Source of the DNA: Hyphochytrium catenoides
Lineage: Eukaryota; Sar; Hyphochytriomycetes; Hyphochytriales; Hyphochytriaceae
Length of the DNA stretch: 64,000 bases
NCBI GenBank assembly: GCA_900088475.1
Contig: FLMG01002775.1
Location: 50,120 to 114,119, forward strand
Direction: 5' to 3'
A program made the position numbers and the translations under genes. Positions 61,827 through 64,000 of this stretch are shown here, in pieces; the first letter of the stretch is position 1; every line of letters begins with the position of its first letter. The notes under the pieces are model-generated. The model ran no database searches and was not told where the DNA came from. It saw nothing but the letters and a program-made list of their open reading frames with translations.

Positions 61827-64000
61827 GGTTCAATCATATTCCAGCTTCTATCTGTCTTGCTCCTGCCCAATAGAGAAGAAAACTAATGCTGACTCTGCCA
61901 CCTTCATCAGTCACAGCTTGGAGAAGAAGAGCGGAAGCCGAGAAGCCGATCCCATCAAGCGATCTGTACACCTGTCACATACGGCGGTGACCTTGGTTCT
62001 GACGCTCTCTATATATAAGAAGGAGAAGAGCGACTGTCCCCAGTGGCCAAGCCAAGGAATGACATCACACCACCATCATCCATATAGCCGGTAACCGCCA
62101 GAAATAACCGCTAACGGCAAGAGCCGTGTTTGTCATTGGTGATGGAAATGAGAAGGCACGACGGCGCTTTTCCTTTGTTATTTTATTGACGCGCCTTCTT
62201 CAGTTGGTGGTAGACCGATGAGAATCTTCTTCTTCTCCTCCTCCAACAGCCTACTCTCGTCATCCCTCTTGGATATAATACTCTTTCTTATCTGCTAACT
62301 GTCTGAGCCATAACCGGGGTGCCCGGTGAGGTTGTGCTGTTGCTGATGAGATAGCAGGCGTCACTAGGAGTCAAGCCACATGGAGATTGATCAAGAGCCC
62401 GCAGTAAGAAGGCAGCTTTATTGAAGAGCAGAACAGGCCCCTTCTCCCTTGTTCTCAAACCGTGCCGCACCAGCAGGGGACAGTGAGTGACACCTATGGC
62501 GTCCGAAGTCTGCTCATCGCTTTATCTCTATAGATTGAATCTCTGCTCCTACACTTCCCTTTATAGTCTACTGCCACACACAAGCACTTGTTGCGCGGTG
62601 TGAGAGATCTGATAGAATCCTGACCCAAAGGAGAGGAGATAACTGTCGGGACGGAGGAAAATATTGCCTGTTGGAAGCTTGACGCAAAAGTATAAGCCAT
62701 TTTGCTCTCCGGAGTCTTGATGTAGGAGGATGAGTGTCACCATCGAGCCTTACTCTCAATGCGAGTAGCGACCAGCAGTATCAACGTTTCATTGCTGTTA
62801 TCTTGTTAGTTATTACTCAGAGATCGCATAGACTCTCAGGATATCTGCACGCGGTGATCGAGCCTCCTGGCGGATAAATAACATTCGCATCCTGGTGGAC
62901 AAGATCACTATAGCGTCGTGAACTCTGTTAGGGTGGCGGCGGGTTCTCTCCATCTCCCTTCCTTTGCTCTTGCGCGCCTGGCCGGCCCTCCTCTGGTTGG
63001 GGGCCACACCGGAGGACGAGATCGAAAGTGGTTAGAAAGACACCCAAAGCAAACCCGTCAACTTAGTTGAGCAATCTCCCCCATGCCACAAGGAGGTAGC
63101 AACAGCCTGGTGTAAATAAAGACTGTCAAGATCAAATGCGATCATTCGCTGATCCCCGTGGATTGCTTCAGGCCGTCGTCACTGAAGAGCGTCCTAGTGA
63201 TGGTTCACTGTGGCTCCTATTCGTCAACATTCCAGCATGTAGTGCTTATACTTTCTGTTCCTGAGACAGCCGCCCGGTCTTCCATCTGGGGTGCGGGTCT
63301 TGTGGGCTTGGTAGTAGAGATTGGTTTACCATCCCAGTAACTGAGCCTAGCCTAGCGCATGCCGACCGAACTCCACCACTACTGCTTCCCTTAGTAGGGG
63401 TAGGTAGATCGAGAGGTGAATAATAACGGCGCGGAGTTCGCAAGGGGTTGGCGTCAATGTAACCTCACTAGTAGAAGAGGTCTCACCACCACCCGATACA
63501 GCCATCAACATAAACACCCTTGTGGCCAATGACAAGAGGAGGATGCTCTCTTTCTGAGAGAAGGCAAGGTTGCTGAACATCTCTTTATTAAATTAAATAT
63601 AGAACTATCATGTATGTACTATACATGCATGATACTGTAGGTGGAGGAGGAGGCAGCAGCAGCATGATGACGCTTCGGGATCTGGGAATAAACTTGGAGA
63701 AGAAGCATCAATGAAGCAGAGGCGTCACGCTCCGTTACCTGACCTCGGCACTTCTTGCTACATGGTCGCTACTACACCTCGATGATCGATGACGTTACAC
63801 GGACTTTAAAGTGCGAGGGCTTGAAGGCGTCTTGCTGATAAATCTGGATCATCTTCTTCAGGCAACAGGCAGCTCCTATATATGACTGCCGGAGTCCGCT
63901 GCCACTTGAGGAGACGGAACAAACTTTCACTTCATATGGTGAAGTATGGGACTGCTAAATCTTTGGCTACACATGGCACATGACCAAATGGCCGAGCCAG
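61827..64000. other. Upstream region of COQ8-like gene, no gene recognised
   Basis: This 2.2 kb contains the presumed COQ8-like promoter and unassigned sequence to the window edge. Short frames on both strands (for example 62494-62700 minus and 63347-63580 minus) have no recognisable domain. A small AT-rich palindromic patch (ATGTATGTACTATACATGCAT) occurs near 63610, and a GGAGGAGGCAGCAGCAGCA patch near 63642. Confidence 0.4.

Noticed and set aside
1-64000. tRNA, rRNA and CRISPR features
   Set aside because: A read-through for conserved tRNA arm words, rRNA blocks and regularly spaced repeats gave nothing I could support. A dedicated tRNA or covariance-model scan would be needed to exclude them.

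Overview
The window is nuclear DNA from a eukaryote with compact, intron-rich genes. Most genes are chains of short exons joined across GT...AG introns of roughly 60-500 bases, and nothing is organised as a bacterial operon. The gene set is protist- or alga-like: a large homomeric acetyl-CoA carboxylase, an animal-like P2C cation ATPase, an anoctamin, a COQ8/ADCK3 kinase, and the PP2C-cNMP-kinase fusion known from land plants and some algae and chromists. A short TTAGGG array is present. A stramenopile or another alga/protist is my best guess. The lineage cannot be fixed from this sequence, and no clearly plastid-targeted protein was seen.

Layout, left to right: (1) GTPBP1-like translational GTPase, minus strand, 310-2514. 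(2) A 2.6 kb divergent gap. (3) A CW / RING / PHD zinc-finger protein, plus, 5124-9340. (4) Acetyl-CoA carboxylase, minus, 9489-21688. (5) A 6.7 kb gene-poor gap with one doubtful 191-codon ORF. (6) A class 3 lipase / J-domain / glycine-rich membrane / EF-hand-like fusion, plus, 28423-34591. (7) A PP2C / cyclic-nucleotide-binding / kinase-fold fusion, minus, 34750-40735. (8) A 3 kb gap with a long purine tract and a GCA/GGA repeat. (9) Na+/K+-ATPase-alpha-like P2C ATPase, minus, 43758-47420. (10) A 1.7 kb divergent gap with four TTAGGG units. (11) A two-IQ-motif coiled-coil protein, plus, 49094-51293. (12) An anoctamin/TMEM16, minus, 51384-58164. (13) COQ8/ADCK3-type atypical kinase, minus, 58907-61826. 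(14) About 2.2 kb of upstream DNA with no recognised gene.

Three neighbouring pairs converge with only 90-158 bases between stop codons, while divergent pairs are separated by 1.7-6.7 kb. The genes do not form one pathway. Loose themes are lipid metabolism or membranes (ACC, lipase fusion, anoctamin) and Ca2+/cyclic-nucleotide/ion signalling (PP2C-PKG-like fusion, EF-hand-like segment, IQ protein, anoctamin, P-type ATPase).

The strongest candidates for something little described are the lipase-J-domain fusion and the CW-RING-PHD protein. The PP2C-cNMP-kinase fusion stands out because its kinase domain lacks the usual catalytic residues. Exon joins were inferred by eye from splice signals and family alignments recalled from memory. 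Gene ends are firmer than internal joins.
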